Below are positions 1 through 5,677 of a stretch of 7,556 bases of DNA, in pieces. Every line of letters begins with the position of its first letter. Within the stretch, counting starts at the first letter, position 1. The notes under the pieces are model-generated. The model did not search any database and was not told where the DNA came from. It saw only the letters and a list, made by a program, of their open reading frames with translations. The position numbers and the translations under genes were made by a program. This DNA comes from an uncultured Clostridia bacterium (lineage in GTDB: Bacteria > Bacillota > Clostridia > Lachnospirales > Lachnospiraceae): contig CAMJIC010000120.1 of assembly GCA_946405675.1 (NCBI GenBank), positions 1-7,556 of the forward strand, given 5' to 3'.

Positions 1-2
1 GC

Positions 3-542
3 GGCCTTTGCATGGACATCTATGAGGACTGGGCGATCCATATGGAGGATATCGGAGGAAGCTTCATCGCGGGCTCCCTGGGCGGCCTGAAGTTCACGGA
101 TGTCGATCAGACGGGCGGGCCTTTGGCAGTGCCGAAGGGCGGACAGATCGTCGGCGGCGGCGACCTGCAGAAGCCGAGACTGATCTACTACGGAGTAGAC
201 AGCGAGGCAAGGCTGTTCGAGACGAAGCTTGACTGTGCGATCGGGGATGTGACCGGCCAGCAGGAGCTTCTGATCCATCCGGAGATGGCAATGTACAATG
301 ACAACCAGCTGCAGTGGTACTCCTATCTGTGGGGCGACCTGACAGACGAGACCCGGATCGACTCCCCGTACATTGCGATGCAGACCGCGTTCCTGTCGGA
401 GGGCGTTGTCCTTTCCAGCGAGCTTGGCCGCAGCGTAACCGCGGACGAGATCAAAAAGATGGCGAAGTCCATCGCGCTGCGTGAGCAGGAGACGGAATTC
501 GGAACCATCCGGTATGATTTCGATGAGTACATTCCGGAGTGA
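3..542 (+). CDS. Gfo/Idh/MocA-family oxidoreductase, C-terminal part (5' truncated)
   Basis: The reading frame is open from the left edge (first full codon at base 3) to TGA at 540-542, so the gene starts outside the window; the ATG at 12 is probably internal. About 179 residues are visible. The segment FIAGSLGGLKF near the start, the later run of short beta strands, and the tail SPYIAMQTAFLSEGVVLSSELGRSVT look like the C-terminal substrate-binding/dimerisation domain of Gfo/Idh/MocA NAD(P)-dependent dehydrogenases. Members oxidise or reduce sugars, inositols or glycosides in the cytoplasm. The NAD-binding Rossmann domain would lie upstream and cannot be checked. The gene points the same way as the transporter genes but is 206 bases from the binding-protein start, so co-transcription is possible, not shown. 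Substrate unknown. Family call from sequence pattern: fairly confident; role in the pathway: inference. Confidence 0.72.
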   Translation, partial: GLCMDIYEDWAIHMEDIGGSFIAGSLGGLKFTDVDQTGGPLAVPKGGQIVGGGDLQKPRLIYYGVDSEARLFETKLDCAIGDVTGQQELLIHPEMAMYNDNQLQWYSYLWGDLTDETRIDSPYIAMQTAFLSEGVVLSSELGRSVTADEIKKMAKSIALREQETEFGTIRYDFDEYIPE

Positions 543-590
543 AAAAACAAGGTCCGGAAAAGAAACCCGCAGATGGATTGGATTTTGTAA

Positions 591-687
591 GGAGCTGTCA
601 CGAAATTAACCATACAGCTTGCGCAGGATGCTTTTTCGAGATCAAGGAAGAAAACGCAGCGTGTATATGTTAATTTGTGACAGATCC
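591..687. repeat. 97-bp inverted-repeat element flanked by TAA (MITE-like)
   Basis: The left end (591-610, GGAGCTGTCACGAAATTAAC) and the reverse complement of the right end (669-687, GGATCTGTCACAAATTAAC) match at all but one substitution and one extra G. About 58 bases lie between them and hold no gene. The trinucleotide TAA is present directly outside both ends (588-590 and 688-690), as expected of a short target duplication. This is the form of a small non-autonomous transposable element (MITE) moved by a transposase elsewhere. A related right end occurs at 4634-4656. Alternatively it is a long-range RNA stem in the leader of the binding-protein mRNA. The repeat is plain to see; the mobile-element reading is an inference, and I cannot assign an IS family. 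Confidence 0.6.
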
Positions 688-717
688 TAACTGTTCAGAA
701 CAGGTTCTGAACAGTTA
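688..717. promoter_or_regulatory. Perfect 30-bp palindrome upstream of the binding-protein gene
   Basis: The left arm TAACTGTTCAGAAC (688-701) is the exact reverse complement of GTTCTGAACAGTTA (704-717), with AG between. The palindrome ends 31 bases before the start codon at 749. As DNA it fits an operator for a dimeric regulator (LacI-, GntR- or ROK-type sites are of this general kind). As RNA it would fold into a 13-bp stem with a 4-base loop. A run of five T (722-726) follows four bases after the stem, so a weak terminator or attenuator is also possible. Its outer TAA coincides with the TAA flanking the 591-687 element. The 9-base arms recur at 1872-1904. The symmetry is certain; the function is not. 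Confidence 0.65.
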
Positions 718-748
718 CCAGTTTTTCAGATTGAGAAGGAGTTGCCTT

Positions 749-1801
749 ATGAATAAGAAATTGATGACAGGGATCCTTGCAGGAACTATGGTACTTGGGA
801 TGACCATGCTCGCACAGGCGGACGAGGGCGCGCATATCTATGTCCTGACTGCTTCGGAAGATCATGGCTGGACCGGTTCTGTTGCGACCTTCGCGAAGGG
901 CAAGGTCGAGGAAGTGAACGAAGAAGGAAAGTATTCGGCGGAACTGATCACCTCCGCAAGCGCGGCAGAGCAGATCACAACGATCGAGGATATCATTTCC
1001 AAAGGCGAGGATAACATCGCGATCGTCGTGCAGCCGCTTGATGACACCGTGCAATCTGCGATCCAGGGAATCGTTGACGCAGAGATTCCCTATGTGGCAT
1101 TTGACCGCATCATCTCCGGCCTGGAGTCCACCGCTGTTTCCAACGTAAAGGGCGACAACAGCGGCATCGGCGCCGCGGCAGCCGCGTATTTCGTAGACCT
1201 TGGCATGAAGCCGGGCGACAAGGTTTATGTCTATGAAGGCGACACCTCCTCCGTCACCTCCCTCAGAGATCAGGGCTTTACGGATTACCTGACCGGCGAG
1301 GCGGAATTTGATGGAGACACCATCGCGGATGACGCGAAGTGGTCCGAGGAGGATCTCGATGCGATCACCTACTCCGGTGCCATGAACTGGAGCCGCAGCG
1401 ACACCAAGTCCTCCTTCGAGTCCCTGATGGGAGACAGCGCGAACACAGACATCAAGTGGTTCTATGCGGAAGACGATGAGCTGGGCATGGGCATCCTGGA
1501 AGCGCTTGCCGGCGGCGGAATCGATGACGACACCAAGGCGGCATTCTTTGGGAACGCGCCTGTGATCACCGGCTGCGGCGGCCTGGGTGAGTTCTATGAT
1601 GTCCTCAAGGGCGAGAGCTATCAGGATGTCGCGGAGCAGCTTGGCGGGATCATGAGCGTTACCTACAGCCCGTCCATGATCTGCACTGCAATCCAGGATA
1701 TGGTTGATTATCTGGATGGCGAAGAGGTGGAGCAGGATCACGTCATCGCCTGCGAGATCGTCACCAGCGAAAACGTTGACAATTACGAAGCATTCAATTA
1801 A
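749..1801 (+). CDS. Sugar ABC transporter substrate-binding protein (RbsB-like, CUT2 type)
   Basis: A 350-residue protein of the periplasmic-binding-protein type I fold (Peripla_BP_4 family), the extracellular receptor of a CUT2 sugar importer. Start chosen at ATG 749 because AAGGAG (736-741) sits 7 bases upstream and the protein then opens with a signal peptide; the frame extends up to a GTG at 677 with no such site. The signal has Lys-Lys at 3-4, a hydrophobic stretch to about 21 and a type I peptidase site Ala22-Gln23-Ala24 before Asp25. There is no lipobox Cys, which is odd for a Gram-positive binding protein. Mature segments SEDHGWTGSVATF (36-48), the PLDD region and VPYVAFDR-like strand IPYVAFDR follow the RbsB/XylF pattern. 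Length is normal. ATPase and permease genes follow, so it is the receptor of that importer. Ligand unknown; a hexose, pentose or small glycoside is expected. Confidence 0.9.
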   Translation: MNKKLMTGILAGTMVLGMTMLAQADEGAHIYVLTASEDHGWTGSVATFAKGKVEEVNEEGKYSAELITSASAAEQITTIEDIISKGEDNIAIVVQPLDDTVQSAIQGIVDAEIPYVAFDRIISGLESTAVSNVKGDNSGIGAAAAAYFVDLGMKPGDKVYVYEGDTSSVTSLRDQGFTDYLTGEAEFDGDTIADDAKWSEEDLDAITYSGAMNWSRSDTKSSFESLMGDSANTDIKWFYAEDDELGMGILEALAGGGIDDDTKAAFFGNAPVITGCGGLGEFYDVLKGESYQDVAEQLGGIMSVTYSPSMICTAIQDMVDYLDGEEVEQDHVIACEIVTSENVDNYEAFN

Positions 1802-1826
1802 GACATCCGCCTGCCTGAGCGGTAAG

Positions 1827-1853
1827 CTTGCCAGCCGCCGGCGGGATGGCAAG
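1827..1853 (+). other. GC-rich hairpin just after the binding-protein gene
   Basis: CTTGCCA (1827-1833) pairs exactly with TGGCAAG (1847-1853) around a 13-base GC-rich centre that is itself partly self-complementary (CCGCCGGCGG). It lies 25 bases after the stop codon of the binding-protein gene and has no T-run after it. A hairpin here could block 3' exonucleases and stabilise the receptor mRNA, a common way to make more receptor than ATPase or permease. The pairing is visible; the role is inferred. Confidence 0.5.
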
Positions 1854-1869
1854 GAGCCTAAGCTTAGCT

Positions 1870-1910
1870 GCAACTGTTCACAGATCGAAAGACTGTGAAC
1901 AGTTGCTTTT
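1870..1910 (+). terminator. 14-bp stem-loop with T-run between receptor and ATPase genes (attenuator-like)
   Basis: GCAACTGTTCACAG (1870-1883) pairs perfectly with CTGTGAACAGTTGC (1893-1906) around a 9-base loop, followed at once by TTTT (1907-1910). This resembles an intrinsic terminator, but the T-run is short, so partial read-through into the ATPase gene at 1938 is likely; that would give more receptor than transporter mRNA. The arms contain the same 9 bases as the palindrome at 688-717, so a shared operator is a competing explanation. Confidence 0.6.
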
Positions 1911-1937
1911 GTGAAATTAGGAGAGTAGGAGTAACAC

Positions 1938-3437
1938 ATGAGTCTGCTGGAAATGAGACAGATCCGGAAATCATTCAATGGTGTTCCGGTATTGAAAGGT
2001 GTTCAGCTTACCCTGGAGAAGGGAGAGGTCCATGCGCTCCTGGGAGAGAACGGCGCAGGGAAATCAACGCTGATGAATATTCTGACAGGCGTGATTCCCA
2101 GGGATGGAGGAACCATCGAATTCGATGGACAGAAGCTGGATCATATCACGATCACGCAGTCGGAAAACATGGGAATCGCGTTTGTGCATCAGGAGCTCAA
2201 CCTGTTCAATGACCTGAAGGTATTTGAAAACATGTTCCTGAACAAGGAATATGTGAACCGGTTCAGGCGGCTCGACAAGAAGAAGATGCGTGCGGAGTGC
2301 CGGGAGCTGTTTGAACGGCTGGGGGTGGAGATCGATCCGGACGCGGTGGTGGCGGATCTGAAGACCAGCCAGAAGCAGCTCCTTGAGATCTGCAAGGCGC
2401 TGCATCTCAATGCAAAGCTGATCATTCTGGATGAACCCACCACGTCCCTGAACAATGAGGAAGTGGACCATCTGTTCGGGATCCTGAGGAAGCTGAAGGA
2501 AGAAGGCACCTCGTTTGTATTTATCTCCCACAAGATGCCGGAGATCTTCGCTTTGGCGGACCGCTATACCGTATTCCGGAACGGGGAGTATATCGGCGAA
2601 GGAAAGATCAGCGAGACGACCCCGGAAGAGGTCACGGTCATGATGGTCGGCGAATCCTACTCGAACGCTGAGGTCTATGAGAAGCGGGAACTGGGGGAAG
2701 AGGTCCTTCGGCTGGAGGATTTTTCCGGAGACGGTTTCCATCATATCGACTTAGGGGTCAGGCAGGGAGAGATCGTGGGCATGACAGGGCTTCAGGGCAG
2801 CGGGAGCAGCGAGATGCTGCAGGCTGTGTTCGGGTCGTCCAGATCCACCGGCGGCAGCGTGAAGGCATTCGGGAAGGTCGTCCCGCGCAATTCGATCCAT
2901 GCCGCGATGAAAGCGGGCATCGGCATGCTGCCGAACAACCGGAAGGAAAACAGTGTGCTCCCGGATATGTCTTTGATGGATAACATGGCGATTTCGGAGC
3001 AGACCCTCTCCGCCGCCAGGCTCCCGGTGGAAGGAAGGCGTGACAGGCAGCGTTATGACCAGTACCGGGAGATGCTCAATATCAAAGCGCAGAGCAGCGC
3101 GGATCTGGTCACGTCTCTCTCCGGAGGGAACCAGCAGAAGATTTTCATTGCCAGATGGCTCAATACGGATGCCAGGATCCTGATCCTGGACAATCCGACA
3201 CAGGGAATCGACGTCGGAGCGAAAGCAGAGATCTACCGCCTGATCCTGGAGCTGTCCAGGGCAGGAAAGACCATCCTGATCAACACACTGGAGATCCCGG
3301 AGCTGATGAAGGTTGCGGACAGATGCATCGTCTTCTATGACGGCAGCATGATCAAAGAGCTGGCGCACGATGAGATCAATGAACAGGATGTGATGCTGTA
3401 CAGTGTCGGGATCACGAAGGATGCCAAAGGAGCATAA
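1938..3437 (+). CDS. Sugar ABC transporter ATP-binding protein (RbsA/MglA-like double ATPase)
   Basis: A 499-residue cytoplasmic protein with two fused ABC ATPase domains, the energising subunit of CUT2 sugar importers; length is typical. Start ATG 1938 has TAGGAG (1926-1931) 6 bases upstream. Domain 1: Walker A GENGAGKST (36-44), Q-loop Gln85, degenerate signature LKTSQKQ (141-147), Walker B LIILDEP (161-167, catalytic Glu166), switch His198. Domain 2: degenerate Walker A GLQGSGSSE (284-292, Ser290 where Lys is expected), intact signature LSGGNQQ (394-400), Walker B ILILDN (414-419) with Asn419 in place of the catalytic Glu, and no switch His near 448-451. ATP site 1 (Walker A1 with signature 2) is therefore intact while site 2 lacks every key group. 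A degenerate second Walker A is normal for RbsA/MglA; Asn for Glu in the second Walker B is less usual. Follows the receptor gene by 136 bases and precedes the permease. Confidence 0.93.
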   Translation: MSLLEMRQIRKSFNGVPVLKGVQLTLEKGEVHALLGENGAGKSTLMNILTGVIPRDGGTIEFDGQKLDHITITQSENMGIAFVHQELNLFNDLKVFENMFLNKEYVNRFRRLDKKKMRAECRELFERLGVEIDPDAVVADLKTSQKQLLEICKALHLNAKLIILDEPTTSLNNEEVDHLFGILRKLKEEGTSFVFISHKMPEIFALADRYTVFRNGEYIGEGKISETTPEEVTVMMVGESYSNAEVYEKRELGEEVLRLEDFSGDGFHHIDLGVRQGEIVGMTGLQGSGSSEMLQAVFGSSRSTGGSVKAFGKVVPRNSIHAAMKAGIGMLPNNRKENSVLPDMSLMDNMAISEQTLSAARLPVEGRRDRQRYDQYREMLNIKAQSSADLVTSLSGGNQQKIFIARWLNTDARILILDNPTQGIDVGAKAEIYRLILELSRAGKTILINTLEIPELMKVADRCIVFYDGSMIKELAHDEINEQDVMLYSVGITKDAKGA

Positions 3438-3468
3438 GACAGTACAGAGACGGAATGCGAACGCATAT

Positions 3469-3487
3469 CATGCAGACCAACTGCATG
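3469..3487 (+). other. Hairpin 1 in the ATPase-permease spacer
   Basis: CATGCAG (3469-3475) and CTGCATG (3481-3487) are exact reverse complements around a 5-base loop, 32 bases after the ATPase stop codon. A weaker 4-bp hairpin (ATGC/GCAT, 3455-3466) stands just before it. No T-run follows, so termination is unlikely; an mRNA-stability or processing role is possible. Confidence 0.5.
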
Positions 3488-3500
3488 GCGTACTGATGTA

Positions 3501-3529
3501 ATCGTCCGGAATCGTGTATTCCGGATCGT
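3501..3529 (+). other. Hairpin 2 just upstream of the permease ribosome binding site
   Basis: TCCGGAAT (3505-3512) pairs with ATTCCGGA (3518-3525) around the loop CGTGT. A G-T pair extends the stem, and two more pairs are possible beyond one mismatch. The stem ends about 8 bases before the GGATGAGG ribosome binding site (3537-3544), close enough to affect ribosome access to the permease start. No T-run follows. Confidence 0.55.
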
Positions 3530-3553
3530 TACAAATGGATGAGGTTAGCAATC

Positions 3554-4552
3554 ATGAAAAAATTTGGAAAGATCTGGTCAGAATACAGTTTCATCTTTGT
3601 ACTGATCGTTATCTTTGTTGTATATGCGATTACCAGCTCAGGCCTGACCTGGAGCGGGGTAATGAATATTTTCCGGCACAGCGCGGTCATCGGGATCGTA
3701 GCGCTGGGAATGGGGCTCATCTGCCTGACAGGGGAGATCGACCTGTCAGTGGGCTCGATGCTGGCACTCACGGCAGGATTCGCCGTCATGGTGTTCAATG
3801 TCACAGGGAGCATTGCGCTGACGCTTCTGTTCTGCCTGGCCTTCGGCGGGGTGTGCGGATGCATTAACGGCCTTCTCGTCGGCGGGGTGGAGATGCCTGC
3901 CTTTATCGTCACACTCGCGACGATGCTCATTTACCGTTCCTTCTCCCAGTACTTCTGCCAGCATGTGGACCGGAAGCTGATCGGCGGCGGAAGCAGTGTC
4001 TACAAGATGGATACGGCAAAGGATGCCTATCAGGCGCTGTTCGGATTCGGAAACGGGAAGATCGCGACCATTCCGACAGTCGGGATCGTGCTGATCGCCA
4101 TGACTGTGCTCTTTGTCTATGTGTCCGGCTGGACCAAGTACGGGAAGAAGATCTACGCGATCGGTTCTAACTTCAAGGCGGCAAGGATGGGCGGCGTGAA
4201 TGTCAGCCTGATGAAGATTTCCGCTTTCACGATCTGCGGGATTCTGACCGGGCTTGGCGCATTTCTCTGGATCGCGATGAACGGAAGCTCAGATCCGGCA
4301 ACCACCGGAAACAGCTATGAGATGTATGCGATCGCATCGGTCGTGCTGGGCGGAATTTCCATGAGCGGCGGGCGCGGCAAGATGCTGGGCGTTTTGTTTG
4401 GCGCCATGTCCTATACGATTGTCGATAAGATCATTGTCGCCCTGAAGATGGATTCCCTGATCAATAACGCGATCAAGGGAATTATCCTGATCCTGGTCAT
4501 CCTGGTGCAGGTGGCGGGACCAAAGCTTCGCAGCAGGTTCCACAGAGGCTGA
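3554..4552 (+). CDS. Sugar ABC transporter permease (RbsC-like, CUT2 type)
   Basis: A 332-residue integral membrane protein of the BPD_transp_2 family, forming the transmembrane pore (normally as a homodimer) of the importer. I place the start at ATG 3554 (MKKFGKIW), because GGATGAGG (3537-3544) lies 9 bases upstream; the in-frame ATG at 3539 overlaps that site and has no good one of its own. About eight to ten hydrophobic helices are visible (for example near 11-28, 44-60, 66-82, 87-110, 172-191, 222-242, 278-295, 308-322). Family motifs: GEIDLSVGSML (60-70), VEMPAFIVTLATM (112-124), the cytoplasmic ATPase-contact loop YAIGSNFKAARMGGVN (201-216) and VVLGGISMSGGRG (263-275). It follows the ATPase by 116 bases, a wide gap for this gene pair, which is often tightly packed. 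Confidence 0.93.
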   Translation: MKKFGKIWSEYSFIFVLIVIFVVYAITSSGLTWSGVMNIFRHSAVIGIVALGMGLICLTGEIDLSVGSMLALTAGFAVMVFNVTGSIALTLLFCLAFGGVCGCINGLLVGGVEMPAFIVTLATMLIYRSFSQYFCQHVDRKLIGGGSSVYKMDTAKDAYQALFGFGNGKIATIPTVGIVLIAMTVLFVYVSGWTKYGKKIYAIGSNFKAARMGGVNVSLMKISAFTICGILTGLGAFLWIAMNGSSDPATTGNSYEMYAIASVVLGGISMSGGRGKMLGVLFGAMSYTIVDKIIVALKMDSLINNAIKGIILILVILVQVAGPKLRSRFHRG

Positions 4553-4591
4553 ACGAAGGCCATATTTTGCCTGTGACGGATTCTGACTGAA

Positions 4592-4610
4592 TTCGGTCTG
4601 CATGACCGGG
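4592..4610 (+). other. Small hairpin in the permease-kinase spacer
   Basis: CGGTC (4594-4598) pairs with GACCG (4604-4608) around TGCAT, with two further G-T pairs outside. It is short, has no T-run, and may be chance. The rest of the 118-base spacer shows only the repeat end at 4634-4656 and the kinase ribosome binding site. Confidence 0.3.
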
Positions 4611-4633
4611 GAAAAGGTAAGCTGGATGCTCAA

Positions 4634-4656
4634 GTGAAATTGTGTACAGATCCTAA
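4634..4656 (+). repeat. Partial second copy of the right end of the 591-687 element
   Basis: GTGAAATTGTGTACAGATCC here aligns with GTTAATTTGTGACAGATCC at 669-687 with two substitutions and one inserted T, and both copies are followed by TAA; the last 11 bases, ACAGATCCTAA, are identical (680-690 and 4646-4656). No convincing left end is found upstream, though CTGTGACGGATTCTGAC at 4571 is loosely similar to the left end. It lies next to the AGAGGGAGG ribosome binding site of the kinase gene. Probably a decayed or partial copy of the element; alternatively a shared regulatory sequence. Confidence 0.45.
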
Positions 4657-4670
4657 GAGGGAGGAAAAGT

Positions 4671-5636
4671 GTGAAGGACTACGCATTTGGAATTGATATC
4701 GGCGGTACTACTGTAAAGATGGGACTTTTCTCCACAAAAGGGGAGAAGATCGAGAGCTGGGAGATTCCCACCAGGAAAGAGGAAAGCGGCGCTTACATCC
4801 TGCCGGACATCGCGCAGGCCATCAAGGATAAGCTCGCTGAGAGAAGCATCAGCATGGATAATGTTGAAGGCATCGGCATCGATGTACCCGGGCCGATCCT
4901 CCAGGACCGCATCGTGAACCGCTGCGTCAACCTGGGCTGGGGCGTCATGGATGTCGCCAAGGAGCTGGGAATGCTGATTGACATTGACAATATCAAGGTG
5001 GCAAATGACGCAAACGCAGCCGCGCTCGGCGAGATGTGGAAGGGCGGCGGTGAAGGCCACACAGACCTTGTCATGATTACCCTCGGAACCGGGGTCGGCG
5101 GCGGTGTCATCCTGAACGGAAAGATCGTGGGAGGACATTTCGGGGCAGGCGGCGAGATCGGGCATGTGCTCATGAACCGGTTTGAAGAGAAGCCCTGCGC
5201 CTGCGGAAAGAAGGGACACCTGGAGCAGTATACCTCAGCGACAGGCATCGTGCGCAGGGCAAAGGAGATCCTTGCGATCAGCGACAGGCCCTCCACGCTG
5301 AGAGACCTTAGCGAGATCACGGCGAAGGATGTGTTCGACCAGGCCCAAAAGGGGGACGTGATCGCCCTGGAAATTGTAGACTTTGTCGGTGCCGTCCTCG
5401 GCGGCGCATGCGCCATGATCTCATGCGTGGTGGATCCGGAGATCTTTGTCATCGGCGGCGGCGTTTCCCGGGCAGGAGACATCCTGCTGAGCACGGTGCG
5501 CAAATATTTCCGCTCCGGCGTCTTCCACGCTTCGGAGGATGCACGCTTTGCGCTCGCGACGCTGGGCAATGATGCCGGAATGTACGGCTCCGTGAAGATG
5601 GTAATCGACGCAGGAAGTAAAGCAGAGAATGTATGA
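4671..5636 (+). CDS. ROK-family sugar kinase (glucokinase-like)
   Basis: A 321-residue cytoplasmic kinase that would transfer the ATP gamma-phosphate to an imported or released sugar. GTG start at 4671, with AGAGGGAGG (4656-4664) 6 bases upstream. Motifs: ATP-phosphate loop DIGGT (9-13), GIDVPGP (69-75), catalytic Asp113 in ANDAN (111-115), LGTGVGGG (138-145), GGEIGH (160-165), zinc segment PCACGKKGHLE (175-185) and IGGGVS (261-266). No N-terminal helix-turn-helix, so it is an enzyme rather than a NagC/XylR-type repressor. The zinc site normally uses one His and three Cys; here His165, Cys176 and Cys178 are kept and the third Cys is His183, a variant known in parts of the family. Glucokinase is the default call; fructose, mannose or an amino sugar cannot be excluded. 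It stands between the importer and a glycosidase, which fits phosphorylation of the hexose they supply. Confidence 0.9.
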   Translation: MKDYAFGIDIGGTTVKMGLFSTKGEKIESWEIPTRKEESGAYILPDIAQAIKDKLAERSISMDNVEGIGIDVPGPILQDRIVNRCVNLGWGVMDVAKELGMLIDIDNIKVANDANAAALGEMWKGGGEGHTDLVMITLGTGVGGGVILNGKIVGGHFGAGGEIGHVLMNRFEEKPCACGKKGHLEQYTSATGIVRRAKEILAISDRPSTLRDLSEITAKDVFDQAQKGDVIALEIVDFVGAVLGGACAMISCVVDPEIFVIGGGVSRAGDILLSTVRKYFRSGVFHASEDARFALATLGNDAGMYGSVKMVIDAGSKAENV

Positions 5637-5677
5637 CACCGGGTATGGATGATAAACACATGAAAGGAGCATAAACC

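Noticed and set aside
587..601. Catabolite-response (cre) site TGTAAGGAGCTGTCA
   Set aside because: It is one base too long and lacks the central CG of the cre consensus; it is better explained as the left edge of the inverted-repeat element.
697..707. LexA/DinR (SOS) box in the palindrome (GAAC..GTTC)
   Set aside because: Gram-positive LexA boxes have four bases between GAAC and GTTC; here only two (AG) separate them, and the symmetry extends well beyond a LexA site.
677..748. Upstream GTG start for the binding protein
   Set aside because: No ribosome binding site, it lies across the inverted repeat and the palindrome, and it would bury the signal peptide 24 residues inside the protein.
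695..1978. 427-residue minus-strand open frame opposite the binding-protein gene
   Set aside because: Antisense shadow of a clear family member; it also spans the hairpin regions at both ends and shows no domain.
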